A stretch of 64,000 nucleotides of DNA from Mycobacterium kansasii ATCC 12478. Lineage in GTDB: Bacteria > Actinomycetota > Actinomycetes > Mycobacteriales > Mycobacteriaceae. The stretch spans positions 434,001-498,000 of the forward strand of contig NC_022663.1 of NCBI RefSeq assembly GCF_000157895.3, written 5' to 3'. A program made the position numbers and the translations under genes. Numbering within the stretch: position 1 is the stretch's first letter; every line of letters begins with the position of its first letter. This document shows positions 33,187-41,972 of the stretch, one piece after another. Under the pieces are notes generated by a model. That model saw nothing but the letters and a program-made list of their open reading frames with translations, did not search any database and had not been told where the DNA came from.

Positions 33187-35913
33187 CTACCCGGCGTCAA
33201 CCGCGACGACGCCGCGCCGGATGTCGTTGATGGCGCGCTTTGCCACGGCGCGCACCTCGGGGTCCGGGGCGGCGTTGCGCACCTGGTCCAGCAGATCGAG
33301 CACCTGCCGGCACCAGCGCACGAAATCGCCTGCAGACAACGGTGACCCGGTGCCGCTGACATCAGCGGCAGCCAATGCGGCTCCCAGATCACCGGTGCGC
33401 GCCCAACGATAGATGACGTTGACGAAGCCGTCGTCGGGTTCCCGACTCTGGCTGATCCGGTGCGTCTGCTCGTCGGCCCGCAATTGCGCCGACAGCCTCG
33501 CGGTCTGCCTGAGCGCCTGGCGCAACCCCGGTGTGGGTGCCTCCACACCGGATGGTTCGTCACTACCACGCGATTCGTAGAGCACCGCCGAAACCACCGC
33601 CGCCAACTCGGGCGGCTTCAAGCCCGCCCAGGCGCCGGTGCGCAGGCACTCGGCCACCAACAGGTCGCTTTCGCTGTAGATGCGAGCCAGCAACCGGCCG
33701 TCGTCGGTGACCTCGGGGTCGGTCGGCGGTCCGTGGATGAACTGCCGCTCGGTCAGCAGGCCGACGATCCGATCGAAGGTGCGGGCCAGCGAGTTGGTGG
33801 CCGCGGCAACCTTTCTCTGCAACTGCGTGTTGTCGCGTTCGATGCGCAGGTAACGCTCCGCCTGGCGAACCTGAACCTCGACATCGCCAGCGTGGTGGCA
33901 GGGATGGCGGCGCAGCTGCTCGCGCAGCGACTCCAGATCCGGGTCCTGACGCGTGCGTTTCTTGCCGCGACGATCAGCCGGCGCGGGCAGGCCCGCGGCG
34001 GCCGACCGTAGCGCCGACGCTAGATCCCGGCGCACCCGCGGCTGGCGGTATTCGATGCGCTTGGGCAGTGCCATCGATCCGACCGGGGGCGCCCCGCCCG
34101 AATAGTCGGCCGACGAGATGCGCCCGGCCCACCGGTTTTCGGTCAGCACCAGTGGCCGCGGGTCGGCGCTGTCGCGGGCGGACTCCAACACCACCGCCAG
34201 CCCCCCGCGCCGGCCATGCGTGATGGTGATGATGTCTCCCTTGCGCAGCGCCGCCAGCGCGTCGTTGGCCTCCTGGCGGCGCTGCAGCCGCGACGCCCGG
34301 GCCTGCGAACGCTCCAGCTCCGACACCTGTGCGCGAAGCCGCGCATAGTTCAGGATCGGCGCGTTCGGGCCACCGAGTTCGGCGGCGATCTCGTCGAGCA
34401 TCCGTTTGCCGCGTTCGATGCCGCGGACCAGTCCGACGACGGATCGGTCGGCCTGGTATTGGGCGAATGACTGCTCCAGCAGCCGGTGCGCCTGTTCCGG
34501 ACCCATCCGGTGTACCAGGTTGATCGTCATGTTGTACGACGGGACAAACGAGCTGCGCAGCGGGAAGGTCCGGGTGGAGGCCAGGCCCGCGACCTCGGCG
34601 GGCTCGCTGGTGTTGTCGGAGGGATGCCAGATCACCACCGCGTGACCCTCGACATCGATACCGCGCCGGCCGGCCCGGCCGGTCAGCTGCGTGTACTCCC
34701 CCGGCGTCAGCGGCAGATGCTGCTCACCGTTGAACTTCACCAGCCGCTCGAGCACCACGGTGCGGGCCGGCATGTTGATGCCCAGCGCCAACGTTTCGGT
34801 GGCAAACACCGCCTTGATCAGGCCGGCGGCGAAAAGCTCCTCGACGGTGTGCCGGAATGCCGGCAGCATTCCGGCGTGGTGGGCGGCCAGACCGCGCTGC
34901 AGGCCCTCGCGCCACTCGTAGTAGCCGAGTACCGCCAGGTCGGCGTCGGCCAGATCGCCGCAGCGGTGATCGATCACCTCGGCAATCCGGGCGCGCTCGT
35001 CCTCGCCGGTGAGCCGCAACGGCGAGCGCAGGCACTGCTGGACGGCAGCGTCGCACCCGGCCCGGGAGAACACGAACGTGATCGCCGGCAACAACCCCTC
35101 GGAGTCGAGCTTCGCGATCACCTCCGGCCGCGGGAGCGGACGGTAGAAGCGCGACCGTCCCGGGCCTCCTCTTCCCCCCTGCCGGCGCGGCTGCCAGTCC
35201 GACATCCGGTCGGCCTCGCGGCGATGCGCTATGTGACGCACCAAGTCCGGGTTGACACGAGGCTGTTCGGCGTCGGCGTCGTAGGCGAACAGGTCGAACA
35301 GGCGCTTGCCCACCAAGATGTGCTGCCACAGCGGCACCGGCCGGTGTTCGTCGACCACGACCGTCGTGTCACCCCGCACGGTCTGCATCCAGCCGCCGAA
35401 CTCTTCGGCGTTGCTGACCGTCGCCGACAGGCTGACCACCCGCACCTCTTCGGGCAGTTGCAGGATGACCTCTTCCCACACCGGCCCGCGCATCCGGTCG
35501 GCCAGGAAATGCACCTCGTCCATCACGACGTGGGAAAGACCTTGCAGCGCAGGTGAATCGGCGTAGAGCATGTTGCGCAGCACCTCGGTGGTCATCACCA
35601 CGACGGGCGCGTTGGCGTTGACGGAGAGATCTCCGGTCAGCAGTCCGATCTGGTCGCGGCCGTAGCGCGCCGTCAGGTCGGTGTGCTTCTGGTTGCTCAA
35701 AGCCTTCAGCGGTGTGGTGTAGAAGCATTTGCCCCCGGCCGCCAGGGCCAGGTGTACGGCGAACTCGCCGACCACGGTCTTGCCGGCGCCGGTGGGCGCG
35801 CAGACCAGCACGCCGTGGCCGCATTCCAGGGCGGCACAGGCGCGCCGCTGAAAGTCGTCGAGCGAGAAGGGCAGCTCGGCAATGAACCGCGTCAGCTCGG
35901 GCAGATCTGTCAC
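33187..35913 (-). CDS. helY: Ski2-like DEVH-box helicase HelY
   Basis: 908 residues, matching M. tuberculosis HelY (906). Superfamily 2 motifs in order: Walker A APTGAGKT (39-46), DEVH (132-135), SATVSN (motif III), ETLALGINMPAR (motif V) and QLTGRAGRRGID (motif VI). A C-terminal helical DSHCT region follows, as in Ski2/Mtr4 proteins. ATP-dependent RNA (or DNA) unwinding is expected. It follows tatC by 21 bp, so it is probably the last well-coupled gene of the pafA-helY series. Confidence 0.92.
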   Translation of the reverse strand: MTDLPELTRFIAELPFSLDDFQRRACAALECGHGVLVCAPTGAGKTVVGEFAVHLALAAGGKCFYTTPLKALSNQKHTDLTARYGRDQIGLLTGDLSVNANAPVVVMTTEVLRNMLYADSPALQGLSHVVMDEVHFLADRMRGPVWEEVILQLPEEVRVVSLSATVSNAEEFGGWMQTVRGDTTVVVDEHRPVPLWQHILVGKRLFDLFAYDADAEQPRVNPDLVRHIAHRREADRMSDWQPRRQGGRGGPGRSRFYRPLPRPEVIAKLDSEGLLPAITFVFSRAGCDAAVQQCLRSPLRLTGEDERARIAEVIDHRCGDLADADLAVLGYYEWREGLQRGLAAHHAGMLPAFRHTVEELFAAGLIKAVFATETLALGINMPARTVVLERLVKFNGEQHLPLTPGEYTQLTGRAGRRGIDVEGHAVVIWHPSDNTSEPAEVAGLASTRTFPLRSSFVPSYNMTINLVHRMGPEQAHRLLEQSFAQYQADRSVVGLVRGIERGKRMLDEIAAELGGPNAPILNYARLRAQVSELERSQARASRLQRRQEANDALAALRKGDIITITHGRRGGLAVVLESARDSADPRPLVLTENRWAGRISSADYSGGAPPVGSMALPKRIEYRQPRVRRDLASALRSAAAGLPAPADRRGKKRTRQDPDLESLREQLRRHPCHHAGDVEVQVRQAERYLRIERDNTQLQRKVAAATNSLARTFDRIVGLLTERQFIHGPPTDPEVTDDGRLLARIYSESDLLVAECLRTGAWAGLKPPELAAVVSAVLYESRGSDEPSGVEAPTPGLRQALRQTARLSAQLRADEQTHRISQSREPDDGFVNVIYRWARTGDLGAALAAADVSGTGSPLSAGDFVRWCRQVLDLLDQVRNAAPDPEVRAVAKRAINDIRRGVVAVDAG

Positions 35914-35934
35914 CCCACCGCCCTGATGCGATCG

Positions 35935-36888
35935 CTAGGTGACGTCGTCATGTGATCCGCCGATGACCGAGGGCGCCGGTACCGGCTCGGGGGAATCGAT
36001 GGCCGACGCTTCATCATCGGGAATCAGCGCCTCCCGCTTGGCTTTCCGTTTGTCGTGCAGCCGGGCGATCTGGATGGCCAGCTCGAGCAGCACGGTCAGC
36101 GCCACCCCCAGAGCGGTCATCGAGAACGGGTCGGACCCGGGCGTGAACACCGCCGCGAACACGAACATCGTGAAGATCAGGCCGCGCCGCCAGGACTTGA
36201 GCCGTTCATAGGTCAGCATGCCCGTCATGTTCAGCATCACGATCAGCAGGGGAAACTCGAAGCTGACCCCGAACACCACCAGCAGGTTGATCAGGAAGCC
36301 GAAGTACCGGTCACCCGAGAGCGCGGTCACCTGAACGTCGCTGCCGACGGTCAACAGGAAGCCCAGCGCCTTCGACAGCACCAGATACGCCAGCACGGCA
36401 CCGGCGACGAACAGCACCGCGGCCGGGATCACGAACGCCACCGCGAAGCGGCGCTCCTTCTTATACAGCCCCGGCGTGATGAATGCCCACAGCTCGTAGA
36501 ACCAGACCGGGCAGGCCAGCACGACGCCGGCCGTCATCCCCACCTTGAGCCGCAACATGAACTGGTCGAACGGCGCGGTGGCCAGCAGCCGGCATTGCCC
36601 GTCGGCGCTGATATCGGCCCGCGCCGACTGCGGCAACGAGCAATAGGGATGGCGCAGCCACTCGCCCAGGCTCTGCAGCCCGAACACCGAATGCGAATAC
36701 CAGATGAACCCGAAAATCGTGGTGATCAGGATGGCGGCCAGCGAGATCAGCAGCCGGGTCCGCAGCTCGGTCAGATGGTCGACCAGCGACATCGTTGCGT
36801 CAGGATTGACGCGGCTGCGCCTGTTACGGGGGTTCAGCCGTTTAAGAACAGTGGCGGCACGCGCTGAGGCCCGGAAACCATTCCCCAC
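35935..36888 (-). CDS. tatC: Twin-arginine translocase subunit TatC
   Basis: 317 residues with six membrane helices, core motifs MSLVDHLTELRTRLL near the first helix and FEFPLLIVMLN. Nearly the whole length matches M. tuberculosis TatC (308) as remembered, from LKRLNPRNRRSRVNPDAT onward. The N-terminus differs slightly, and ATG 36888 is the only in-frame start upstream of that block. TatC binds twin-arginine signal peptides and with TatA exports folded proteins. Followed 21 bp later by helY. Confidence 0.93.
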   Translation of the reverse strand: MGNGFRASARAATVLKRLNPRNRRSRVNPDATMSLVDHLTELRTRLLISLAAILITTIFGFIWYSHSVFGLQSLGEWLRHPYCSLPQSARADISADGQCRLLATAPFDQFMLRLKVGMTAGVVLACPVWFYELWAFITPGLYKKERRFAVAFVIPAAVLFVAGAVLAYLVLSKALGFLLTVGSDVQVTALSGDRYFGFLINLLVVFGVSFEFPLLIVMLNMTGMLTYERLKSWRRGLIFTMFVFAAVFTPGSDPFSMTALGVALTVLLELAIQIARLHDKRKAKREALIPDDEASAIDSPEPVPAPSVIGGSHDDVT

Positions 36889-36930
36889 GTTCGATCAGTG
36901 ACGCTTGGGCACCGAGACGGTGGTGCCGGG

Positions 36931-37197
36931 CTAAGCCGGCCGCGCCTCGGTGTGACCCGGCTCAGTGCTCGCCGGAGGCTCGACTCGTTGCGACTGCACC
37001 GGCGTTGGGCTTGCCGGGTTGGTGTCGAGGGCGGGCGGCTGGTTTTTGGTCTCGCTCTGCATTTCCCGCATCTCGGATTTGAAGATGCGCATCGACTTGC
37101 CCAACGACCGCGCCGCATCGGGGAGCTTCTTGGCGCCGAACAGCACGATCACCACGACGGCGAGGATCGCCCAGTGCCACGGACTAAGACTGCCCAC
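36931..37197 (-). CDS. tatA: Twin-arginine translocase subunit TatA
   Basis: 88 residues from GTG 37197 (VGSLSPWHWAILAVVVIVL), with GGAGG eight bases upstream; the frame to 37359 is spurious. One membrane helix, the FGAKKLPDAARSLGKSM hinge and amphipathic helix, then a polar tail ending TEARPA. TatA oligomers form the transport path. Gene order pafC-tatA-tatC is conserved in actinobacteria. Confidence 0.93.
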   Translation of the reverse strand: MGSLSPWHWAILAVVVIVLFGAKKLPDAARSLGKSMRIFKSEMREMQSETKNQPPALDTNPASPTPVQSQRVEPPASTEPGHTEARPA

Positions 37198-37264
37198 TTT
37201 GATTACCTCCAGACGTTGACCCGATGCTACCGCAGCAGAGCTGCCAAACCGCCCGGCCGCGCCG

Positions 37265-38233
37265 TCACTCCTGCGCAGCGGCCCGGTAGGCCTGCAATGC
37301 GGCCTCCGCGGCCGCCCGCACGCGCCGGGCCAGCGAGTCCGGCGCCAGCACCTGCACATCGGAGCCGAAGCCCAGCATGAGACGCGTCATCCACTCCTCC
37401 GAGGCATAGGTCATGGCCACCTCGCAGGATCCGTCGGGCAGCTCACGCAGCTCCCGTATCGGGTAATACTCCAGCATCCATGACGCCGACGGCGCCACCC
37501 GCAGCGTTGCCGACGGCAGCGACGGATCGGCGTCGAACAGCGCCGTGTCCGGTGGCGCCTGCAGCGCAGGTTCCGGCGGCGCGGCCGGCTCGTCGAGCTC
37601 GGAGGCCTCGACGATCCGGTCGAACCGGAACAGCCGAACCCCTTCGGCCTCGCGTGACCAGGCCTCCAGGTAGCTGTGGCCGCCGATCAGCAGCACCCGG
37701 ATGGGATCGACGGTCCGGGTGGTGAGGGTGTCGTGCGACGCCGAGTAATAGTCAATGGTCAGCGCCCGTTTGTCGCGCACCGCGGCGCGCACCGTCGCCG
37801 CCGCCGCGTGCTCGGCCGGTGCCGGTTGGTCGGCGGCCGAAACCGTGCTGGCGGGGCCGGCCGCGCCGGCTGCCGCCGAGATCTTGGCGATCGCGCTGCG
37901 GGCCGCCCGCGGATCGACGACGCCCGGAATGTCCGCCAGCGCCCGCAGCGCCACCAGCAGCCCGGTGGCCTCCGGAGACGTCAGCTTCAACGGCCGATCG
38001 ATGCCCGCCGAGAACGTCACCTCGATGGTGTCCCCGGAGAACTCGAAGTCGATCAGATCTCCCGGGTAATAGCCGGGCAGCCCGCACATCCACAGCTGGT
38101 TGAGATCCTCCTCGAGCTGCTTGGCCGACACACCGAGGTCGGTGGCGGCCTCCGCGCGGGTTATCCGTGGGTTGGCCTGGAAGTACGGCACCATGTTGAG
38201 CAGCCGCACCAGCCGGGTGGACACGGCAGTCAT
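37265..38233 (-). CDS. pafC: WYL-domain regulator PafC
   Basis: 322 residues: N-terminal winged HTH (RLVRLLNMVPYFQANPRI, TDLGVSAKQLEEDLNQL), central WYL domain (HSYLEAWSREAEGVRLFRFD), C-terminal WCX. With PafB it forms the heterodimeric activator of the LexA-independent mycobacterial DNA-damage response. Start ATG overlaps the pafB stop by 4 bp (ATGA), fitting one-to-one production. Confidence 0.92.
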   Translation of the reverse strand: MTAVSTRLVRLLNMVPYFQANPRITRAEAATDLGVSAKQLEEDLNQLWMCGLPGYYPGDLIDFEFSGDTIEVTFSAGIDRPLKLTSPEATGLLVALRALADIPGVVDPRAARSAIAKISAAAGAAGPASTVSAADQPAPAEHAAAATVRAAVRDKRALTIDYYSASHDTLTTRTVDPIRVLLIGGHSYLEAWSREAEGVRLFRFDRIVEASELDEPAAPPEPALQAPPDTALFDADPSLPSATLRVAPSASWMLEYYPIRELRELPDGSCEVAMTYASEEWMTRLMLGFGSDVQVLAPDSLARRVRAAAEAALQAYRAAAQE

Positions 38234-39228
38234 CGCGCTGCCCCGGCGTGGGCATGCAGCCGGGCCAGCACGTCCTCCCGCAGGATGGCCGGCTCCAGGA
38301 CAATTGCGTCGGCTCCGTAGCCGGCGATCTCGCGCGCCAACCGGTCACTGGATCCGATGTCGAGTTCGATCACGTCGCCGTCGCGACCGGCCAGTCTCCG
38401 GGGGCCGACGGGTTGCCCGGCTCTGCGCAGCGCGGTGGCCCGCCCGCCGGCGACCCAGACCGTGGCCCGCATACCGGTCGGCGCCTCGGTGACCTTCGCG
38501 GCCACGATGCCGCGCAGATCGACGTCGTCGGGCACGGCGATCGCGCCTGCCGGGCCGATCGGGGTGATCTCCCCACTGATCCGCGACAGCCGGAAAACGC
38601 GGGTGGCACCGCGGTCGCGGTCGTGGCCGACGAGATACCAGCGGCCCTTCTCGGTGACCACGCCCCACGGCTCGACGGTGCGGGTGGTGTAGGGCTCGGC
38701 CCGCGACGACCGATGGCGGAACTGCACGGCCTGCCGAGAGTCAATGGCGGACAACAGGATTCCGAGCACGTTCTCGGACCCGCGTAGACCGGTCAGCCCG
38801 GCCGGCGAGGCGATGGTCACCGCGGCTTCGCTGTCTACGGGGTCGACGTCCACTCCGGCGGCCCGCAGCTTGAGCAACGCGCCCTGAGTGGCGGTGACCA
38901 GTTCCGGCGACTCCCACAGCTGGGTGGCGACGGCGACGGCGGTGGCCTCGTCCGGGGTCAGGTCTACGGGTGGCAGCGCGTAGGCGTCGCGGTTGATGCG
39001 GTAACCCTCGGTTGGATCCAGGTTCGACACCTTCCCGACCTCCAGCGGGATGCCCAGGTCGCGCAGTTCGTTCTTGTCGCGCTCGAACATCCGGGAGAAC
39101 GCTTCGGCGGTCGGGCTGTCGGAATATCCCGCGACGCTGGAGCGGATCTTCTCGGCGGTGATGTAGCCGCGAGTGGACAGCAGCGCGATGACGAGATTGA
39201 CCAGACGTTCGACTTTCGAGGTCGCCAT
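38230..39228 (-). CDS. pafB: WYL-domain regulator PafB
   Basis: 332 residues, the same length as M. tuberculosis Rv2096c. N-terminal HTH (TSKVERLVNLVIALLSTRGY), WYL domain (GRWYLVGHDRDRGATRVFRL), C-terminal WCX domain. Partner of PafC. It starts 10 bp after pafA and its stop overlaps pafC. Confidence 0.92.
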   Translation of the reverse strand: MATSKVERLVNLVIALLSTRGYITAEKIRSSVAGYSDSPTAEAFSRMFERDKNELRDLGIPLEVGKVSNLDPTEGYRINRDAYALPPVDLTPDEATAVAVATQLWESPELVTATQGALLKLRAAGVDVDPVDSEAAVTIASPAGLTGLRGSENVLGILLSAIDSRQAVQFRHRSSRAEPYTTRTVEPWGVVTEKGRWYLVGHDRDRGATRVFRLSRISGEITPIGPAGAIAVPDDVDLRGIVAAKVTEAPTGMRATVWVAGGRATALRRAGQPVGPRRLAGRDGDVIELDIGSSDRLAREIAGYGADAIVLEPAILREDVLARLHAHAGAAR

Positions 39229-39238
39229 TAGCTTTGAA

Positions 39239-40597
39239 TTACATGCTCGCGATCAGCCGTTTGACCCGCTCGTCCACCGAACGGAACGGGTCCTTGCACA
39301 GCACGGTGCGCTGCGCCTGGTCGTTGAGTTTGAGGTGTACCCAGTCGACGGTGAAGTCCCGTCCGGCGGCCTGCGCGGCGCTGATGAACTCGCCGCGCAG
39401 CCGGGCACGCGTGGTCTGCGGCGGGTGGTCGACGGCGTCGGCGATCTCCTCGTCGGTGGTGACGCGTGCCGCCAATCCCTTGCGCTGCAGCAGGTCGAAG
39501 ACACCGCGCCCGCGTTTGATGTCGTGGTAGGCCAGGTCCAGCTGGGCGATCTTGGGGTCGGACAGCTCCATGTTGTAGCGGTCCTGGTAGCGCTGGAACA
39601 GCTTGCGTTTGATCACCCAGTCGATCTCGGTGTCCACCTTGGCGAAGTCCTGGCTCTCGACCGCGTCGAGCTGGCGCCCCCACAGGTCGACGACCTGCTC
39701 GATCTGCGGGTTTGGCTCCCGGTTCTGTAGATGGTCGACGGCGCGGGCGTGATACTCGCGCTGGATGTCCAGCGCGCTGGCCTGGCGCCCCCCGGCCAGC
39801 CGCACCGGCCGGCGACCGGTGACGTCGTGGCTGACCTCGCGGATGGCGCGGATCGGGTTGTCCAGGGAAAAATCACGGAACGCCACCCCCGCTTCGATCA
39901 TTTCGAGCACCAGCGCGGCGGTGCCCACCTTCAACATGGTGGTGGTCTCACACATGTTGGAGTCGCCGACAATGACATGCAGCCGCCGGTACTTCTCGGC
40001 GTCGGCGTGCGGCTCGTCGCGGGTGTTGATGATCGGGCGTGATCGGGTGGTGGCGCTGGAGACGCCCTCCCAGATGTGCTCGGCGCGCTGAGACAGACAA
40101 AACGTCGCGGCCTTGGGGGTCTGCAGCACCTTGCCGGCCCCGCAGATCAGCTGGCGGGTGACCAGGAAGGGCAGCAGCACATCGGAGATGCGGGAGAACT
40201 CGCCTGCCCGGACGATCAGGTAGTTCTCGTGGCAGCCGTAGGAATTGCCCGCCGAATCGGTGTTGTTCTTGAACAGGTAGATGTCGCCGCCGATGCCCTC
40301 GTCGGCAAGGCGCTGTTCGGCATCGATGAGCAGGTCCTCGAGCACCCATTCGCCGGCCCGGTCGTGGGTGACCAGCTGCACCAAGCTGTCGCATTCGGCG
40401 GTGGCGTATTCGGGATGACTTCCCACGTCGAGGTATAGGCGCGCGCCGTTGCGCAGGAAAACGTTGGAGCTGCGCCCCCAGGACACCACCCGGCGAAACA
40501 GGTAGCGCGCGACCTCGTCGGGGCTGAGCCGACGATGGCCGTGGAAGGTGCAGGTGACACCGAACTCGGTCTCGATGCCCATGATTCGTCGCTGCAC
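39239..40597 (-). CDS. pafA: Pup-protein ligase PafA
   Basis: 452 residues, identical in length to M. tuberculosis PafA. Carboxylate-amine ligase fold. N-terminal GIETEFGV gives the metal-binding Glu (E9), and the catalytic Asp D57 sits in RLYLDVGSHPEYAT. It attaches Pup to lysines of proteasome substrates. First gene of the minus-strand pafA-pafB-pafC unit; the promoter should lie in 40598-40750, where I could not pick clear -10/-35 boxes. pup, dop and the proteasome genes are not in the window. Confidence 0.94.
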   Translation of the reverse strand: MQRRIMGIETEFGVTCTFHGHRRLSPDEVARYLFRRVVSWGRSSNVFLRNGARLYLDVGSHPEYATAECDSLVQLVTHDRAGEWVLEDLLIDAEQRLADEGIGGDIYLFKNNTDSAGNSYGCHENYLIVRAGEFSRISDVLLPFLVTRQLICGAGKVLQTPKAATFCLSQRAEHIWEGVSSATTRSRPIINTRDEPHADAEKYRRLHVIVGDSNMCETTTMLKVGTAALVLEMIEAGVAFRDFSLDNPIRAIREVSHDVTGRRPVRLAGGRQASALDIQREYHARAVDHLQNREPNPQIEQVVDLWGRQLDAVESQDFAKVDTEIDWVIKRKLFQRYQDRYNMELSDPKIAQLDLAYHDIKRGRGVFDLLQRKGLAARVTTDEEIADAVDHPPQTTRARLRGEFISAAQAAGRDFTVDWVHLKLNDQAQRTVLCKDPFRSVDERVKRLIASM

Positions 40598-40935
40598 GTA
40601 ATCGAGGGTACTGGTTGTCTTGACGCGGTGGTGAGCAAGCCGCGCCCATTGTCGGGACCAACCCAGTCTGACCCGTGAGCGGTGGCTGCGCGGGGCTGAT
40701 AGCGGTGATCCGGGAGCGGGTTGCTATGCGGGCGGCGCTCACGGCGTCCCGGTTGCGCGGCAGCCGTGGCTGTGCACCTATTGCACGAGGGAGTTGGTGT
40801 CCGATTTGCCGCTTTTGAGCGACAATTTAGGGCGTGCAACTTAGGGCGCCGGCGCGGTTCCTGTATCGGCGGTTACTTCGAATATCCGAGAACACCCGGG
40901 CCTCTGCTTGACCGGCGCAGTGCCCGGGTTTCGCC
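40598..40935. other. non-coding stretch upstream of pafA
   Basis: About 340 bases with no convincing gene. It should hold the promoter of pafA and borders the minisatellite. Short open frames here lack ribosome sites and codon preference. Confidence 0.5.
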
Positions 40936-41970
40936 ACGGCGGTCGACGCGTCCGTTGACCGCCGTGGGCGCACAGTTGACGACGTAAGTGCACGCTCGAA
41001 TCCGTCTGCGAGCATAAGCGGAGGCGTCCAGGACGTCGAGCGTGTAGGCAGGGCGTCGAGCGTGCAGCCAGGGCGGCGAGCGTGTAGCCAGGGCGTCGAG
41101 CGTGTAGGCAGGGCGTCGAGCGTTGTAGGCAGGGCGTCGAGCGTTGTAGGCAGGGCGTCGAGCGTTGTAGGCAGGGCGTCGAGCGTTGTAGGCAGGGCGG
41201 CGAGGGTTGTAGGCAGGGCGTCGAGCGTGCAGCCAGGGCGTCGAGCGTTGTAGGCAGGGCGGCGAGCGTGCAGCCAGGGCGTCGAGCGTGCAGCCAGGGC
41301 GGCGAGCGTGTAGGCAGGGCGTCGAGCGTTGTAGGCAGGGCGTCGAGCGTGTAGCCAGGGCGTCGAGCGTGTAGCCAGGGCGTCGAGCGTGTAGCCAGGG
41401 CGTCGAGCGTGCAGCCACGGCGTCGAGCGTGCAGCCAGGGTGGCCGACGCGCCGTGAGCTCGCCACGGGCACACATTCGAAGCCGTCAATGCACAATCGA
41501 CGCCGTCAGGGCACACTCGAAGTTCGCGGCCGGCGTAGCAGAGGCAGCCAGGGCGTCGAGCCTGCAGCCAGGGCGTCGAGCGTTGTAGGCAGGGCGGCGA
41601 GCGTTCAGCCAGGGCGTCGAGCGTGCAGCCAGGGCGTCGAGCGTGCAGCCAGGGCGGCGAGCGTGCAGCCAGGGCGTCGAGCGTGCAGCCAGGGCGGCCG
41701 ACGCGCCGTGAGCTCGCCACGGGCACACATTCGAAGCCGTCAATGCACAATCGACGCCGTCAGGGCACACTCGAAGTTCGCGGCGGGCGTAGCAGAGGCA
41801 GCCAGGGCGTCGAGCCTGCAGCCAAGGCGTCGAGCGCGCAGCCAAGGCGTCGAGCGCGCAGCCACGGCGTCGAGCGTGCGTCCACGGCGGCCGACGCGCC
41901 GTGAGCCCGCCACGCGGGCACAGTCGAAACCGTCAGCGCTCACGAAAACCGGCAATCAATCGCCCGGCGA
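40936..41970. repeat. higher-order 20/21-bp minisatellite
   Basis: Three blocks of tandem units of the type GTGTAGCCAGGGCGTCGAGC (20 bp) or with GTTGTAGGC (21 bp): about 41032-41440 (about 20 units), 41553-41693 (about 8) and 41803-41886 (about 4). Copies of a roughly 100-bp spacer lie between and around them, at about 40945-41030, 41442-41550, 41694-41800 and 41887-41965. The middle two spacers are almost identical. The spacer contains degenerate units such as GCACAATCGACGCCGTCAGG that resemble the reverse complement of the block unit. No protein is assigned. Confidence 0.88.
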
Positions 41971-41972
41971 AG

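Noticed and set aside
33129..33569. 147-residue extension of the Rv2091c-like protein
   Set aside because: It lies over the 3' end of helY in another frame. The ATG at 33128 has a good ribosome site and gives the expected length.
40827..41750. Long open frames (up to 307 codons) on both strands with 20-residue repeats such as LDALPTT
   Set aside because: They arise because the 20/21-bp repeat lacks stop codons in several frames. They have no ribosome sites and all frames look alike.
40936..41970. CRISPR array
   Set aside because: The intervals between repeats are not unique spacers. Units abut each other, the longer intervals are themselves repeated, and no cas genes are present.
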